Assembly: GCA_963842775.1 (NCBI GenBank)
Contig: CAWJHQ010000016.1
Coordinates: forward strand, 496,001-560,000
From: R-RK-3 sp963842775
GTDB taxonomy: Bacteria; Pseudomonadota; Alphaproteobacteria; Rhizobiales; Rhodomicrobiaceae
Length of the DNA: 64,000 nucleotides
Reading direction: 5' to 3'
The position numbers were made by a program, and so were the translations under genes. The notes beneath the pieces were generated by a model. That model was not told where the DNA came from. It searched no databases and saw nothing but the letters and a program-made list of their open reading frames with translations. Shown in pieces: positions 61,914-64,000 of the stretch; positions within the stretch are counted from its first letter, which is position 1, and the number at the start of each line of letters is the position of its first letter.

Positions 61914-62951
61914 TTACCGCACCGTGACGGGAAGGCTGACGCCTTGCTGCTTCCCCGCCGCTGCGGGAGCGTGCAGCTTTTGCAACGCGCTGAACAACCC
62001 GGCGGCGATCAGCTCATTCGCGAAGGCGTTGGGGTGGGGATCGGGCGGCGTGACCCACAGGTCGGAGGATGCCTGGAACTGGAGGTTCGGCAACAGGTCG
62101 ACGAATGGCGCATCGTTTTCCTGCGCCGCTTGCCGGACGAGTTCCGTCACCTGCCCGAAGCGGTAGTTCTGCACGTCATGCAGCTCCGGCAAATGGGCGA
62201 TGAGCAGCTTGATATTGTTCTGTTTGCAATAATCGGCGAGGCGTTTGATCGCCGCCTTGGCGTCCAGCCAGCCCTTCGACTTGCCGCCCTCATAAAGGCC
62301 CAGATAGAATTCCGCCCAATCCTGGCGCGTCGTGAGCTTGCGGAGAACGGTGTCGAGCCGGCCTTTGATGAACACGCAGGAATAGCAATATTGCAGCAGC
62401 AATGAGGGCTCCTGGCGCTGCCCCCGTTCGGGTGTCGGCTCCGCGTCGTTGACGAAATAGTTCAGCACGACGATGTCGGGGCTGTATTTATAGCCCTTGG
62501 TCAGAAAATGCTGCACCTCTTGAACGGTGTTCCAGTTTCCGACGCCCAGATTGACCACTTCGGTCTTGGTGCCGGCTGCTTCATAGAGGCGCTCGATACG
62601 CTTGGAGAAGGTGCTCTCGAACGGTACGCCCCAGCCTTCGGTCAGCGAATCACCGACCATCGCGATGCGCATGACGCCCGGTGTGCGTTCATAGGCAATC
62701 TCACGGTCACGCTGGCCCTTGGAATTGGTCTCGACGTCGGCTCCCATCAGATGGGCCTTGCGGTTCGGCCCATGTTCGTGGCCGATCAGCGGATCGGGCG
62801 AGACGACTTTCACGTCCCGCGCATATTTCCACATTTCCAGGTCGAACTGCATCCCGTCGTCGGCGACCAGGCGAACCGCGATCTCGGTGAACGCCGCCGT
62901 AAAGGCCAGGCAGAACGTCACCAAGAGCGCGGGGAATACAAATTTTCTCAT
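61914..62951 (-). CDS. SGNH/GDSL-type hydrolase, membrane anchored
   Basis: The 345 residues have an N-terminal membrane anchor, block I VGDSLTEGWGVPFESTF, the block II/III glycine and asparagine (NLGVGNWNTVQ, NYFVND), and the catalytic Asp-His in PDPHPNAFAN. It acts outside the cytoplasmic membrane, probably as an acyl esterase or acyltransferase on glycan. It lies 13 bases downstream of the DUF5989 gene on the same strand. This DUF5989-SGNH pair is known beside SxtJ and SxtI-like genes. Confidence 0.88.
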   Translation of the reverse strand: MRKFVFPALLVTFCLAFTAAFTEIAVRLVADDGMQFDLEMWKYARDVKVVSPDPLIGHEHGPNRKAHLMGADVETNSKGQRDREIAYERTPGVMRIAMVGDSLTEGWGVPFESTFSKRIERLYEAAGTKTEVVNLGVGNWNTVQEVQHFLTKGYKYSPDIVVLNYFVNDAEPTPERGQRQEPSLLLQYCYSCVFIKGRLDTVLRKLTTRQDWAEFYLGLYEGGKSKGWLDAKAAIKRLADYCKQNNIKLLIAHLPELHDVQNYRFGQVTELVRQAAQENDAPFVDLLPNLQFQASSDLWVTPPDPHPNAFANELIAAGLFSALQKLHAPAAAGKQQGVSLPVTVR

Positions 62952-62964
62952 CGAGGCCGCTGGG

Positions 62965-63114
62965 CTAGAACAGCGTATAGATGAATGGTGCGACCGCCGA
63001 CCCCTGGGTCAAGACGAGGAGCCCGCCGAGCAGGATCATCACCATGAAAACTGGTAACAGCCAAAACTTTTTGCGGACCCTCATATAGTCCCAGAATTCG
63101 GCAAAGAAGCTCAT
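62965..63114 (-). CDS. DUF5989 family small membrane protein
   Basis: A 49-residue protein that begins MSFFAEFWDYMRVRKKFW, has one hydrophobic helix (LLPVFMVMILLGGLLVL) and ends APFIYTLF. This matches the DUF5989 proteins found with carbamoyltransferase and SxtJ genes. The ATG is at 63114 and the TAG at 62965-62967. Although short, it has the full family sequence, so it is a real gene. It precedes the SGNH gene by 13 bases. Confidence 0.88.
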   Translation of the reverse strand: MSFFAEFWDYMRVRKKFWLLPVFMVMILLGGLLVLTQGSAVAPFIYTLF

Positions 63115-63303
63115 CGTATTCGCGTCCTCGTTTAGCTCTCGCGTTGTCGTATCACAGGCATTTGTCGCTGGTCTATATCCTTACCGGGGTGTGACGCATC
63201 TCGTTACATTTCCGTTCGATGCGGCTCCTTCCGCCCTCTTGCGCGGCAGGCTTTGCTCGGCGTAAGGCTTTGTTGCCGGACGGAATTGGCCTCGAGAGCT
63301 GCA

Positions 63304-64000
63304 ATGAAGGACATGGATCCGGATAGCCTGACGACGATCATACGAGGACGAACCGCGCCTCGGCCCTCGGCCGCGCGTTTCACCCGGCAGCTCGCGATAT
63401 TTTTCTTCCTCAATGTTGCGGTGATTAACGGCTTGCTCGAGTTGGCGTTCCCCGGCGGCGTCTGGGATACCGTCCTGGCGCACACGAGGGACGTCTTTCG
63501 CGCCCAGAGCGGAGACGATTCCTGGGGACCGATGGCGGCGGCCTATTCCTATCTGACGGAGCCGCACAGCAAACCGCTCTATCAGGCGGTCTTCTTCGAG
63601 GAGGGCATCAAGTTCCAATATCCGCCTTCGGCCCTCTTCGCGCTGCAGGGGATGTATCTTTTCGGCCAGGATCGGGTGCGGGTTTCCGATGAGATGGTGT
63701 TTGCGGGCGCTCCGGCCATCAACGACATACTCGGCTGGGGTTTTCTGGCGATCACCGCACTGGCGACGGCGGGGCTCGTCGAAGCAGGCCTGCGTCAGGC
63801 CGGGGCGGTATCACCTTCGCGGACGCTGACGATCCTGCGCGCGGTGACGGTCGCGGGCATGACGCTCACATTCTATCCCGTTGTGAAAGCGTTCACACTC
63901 GGCCAGATACAGCTCTGGATCAATTCGATCTTCGCCGTGGCGCTGCTCTGCTGGGTCTGGCAACAACGGATCGCGAGCGGTGTCCTCATGGGACTGATTT
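63304..64000 (+). CDS. GT87-like (DUF2029) membrane glycosyltransferase, 3' end off the window
   Basis: The visible 232 residues have a first membrane helix (LAIFFFLNVAVINGLLELAF), an extracytoplasmic loop with KPLYQAVFFEEGIKFQYPPSALF (the YPP pattern is typical of GT87), and further helices toward 64000. It is divergent from the DUF5989/SGNH pair. It would use a polyprenol-phosphate sugar. The ATG at 63304 or at 63313 could be the start. Confidence 0.8.
   Translation, partial: MKDMDPDSLTTIIRGRTAPRPSAARFTRQLAIFFFLNVAVINGLLELAFPGGVWDTVLAHTRDVFRAQSGDDSWGPMAAAYSYLTEPHSKPLYQAVFFEEGIKFQYPPSALFALQGMYLFGQDRVRVSDEMVFAGAPAINDILGWGFLAITALATAGLVEAGLRQAGAVSPSRTLTILRAVTVAGMTLTFYPVVKAFTLGQIQLWINSIFAVALLCWVWQQRIASGVLMGLI

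Overview
The window is GC-rich DNA from an alphaproteobacterium, most likely of the order Hyphomicrobiales (Rhizobiales). The pointers are the block rpsF-rpsR-DUF2232-rplI facing fabD-fabG-acpP-fabF-mltG, a Rhizobiales-type porin, FixJ-type regulators, PimC/PimD-like acyl-CoA dehydrogenases, and short palindromic repeats of the rhizobial kind. Genus cannot be read from the sequence alone. I saw no tRNA, rRNA, CRISPR array, phage or transposase.

Layout. 1-1.7 kb: 3' part of a hybrid-type sensor kinase and a secreted Cache-like partner. 2-8 kb: RhlE-type helicase, small membrane protein, truA, tyrS, anmK. 8-16.2 kb: ribosomal block (rplI, DUF2232, rpsR, rpsF) divergent from the fatty-acid block (fabD, fabG, acpP, fabF, mltG). 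16.3-23.3 kb: CHASE2 membrane sensor with a secreted partner, lytic transglycosylase, and a glycosyltransferase/glycogen-debranching pair. 23.5-38 kb: CreA, a giant cadherin/RTX surface protein, its dedicated type I secretion genes (two tandem ABC proteins plus an HlyD adaptor), and a porin. 38.3-45.1 kb: TetR regulator, Tat-exported sulfatase with its formylglycine-generating enzyme, and a two-component system with two response regulators. 45.4-52.7 kb: a truncated livH, an IclR regulator, two acyl-CoA dehydrogenases, an alpha/beta hydrolase and an acyl-CoA ligase. 53.2-64 kb: class III nucleotide cyclase, secreted NlpC-like protein, and a surface-glycan-type cluster (SxtJ, carbamoyltransferase, two SGNH proteins, DUF5989, two GT-C glycosyltransferases).

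How the parts work together. The RTX protein (minus strand) and the secretion operon (plus strand) share one divergent promoter region; an outer-membrane TolC is not encoded here. FGE would activate the catalytic cysteine of the adjacent sulfatase, and a perfect 18-bp palindrome lies upstream of that operon, next to a LuxR-type response regulator. The acyl-CoA ligase, hydrolase and dehydrogenases look like a carboxylic-acid degradation unit under IclR control. The carbamoyltransferase cluster probably decorates an exported glycan.

A caveat affects the whole window. At least 25 single-base reading-frame breaks interrupt otherwise well conserved genes, including essential ones (tyrS, rplI, fabG). 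Most are +1 insertions outside homopolymers, and the porin alone has seven. I read these as sequence errors rather than gene decay, and annotate the affected genes as one locus each.
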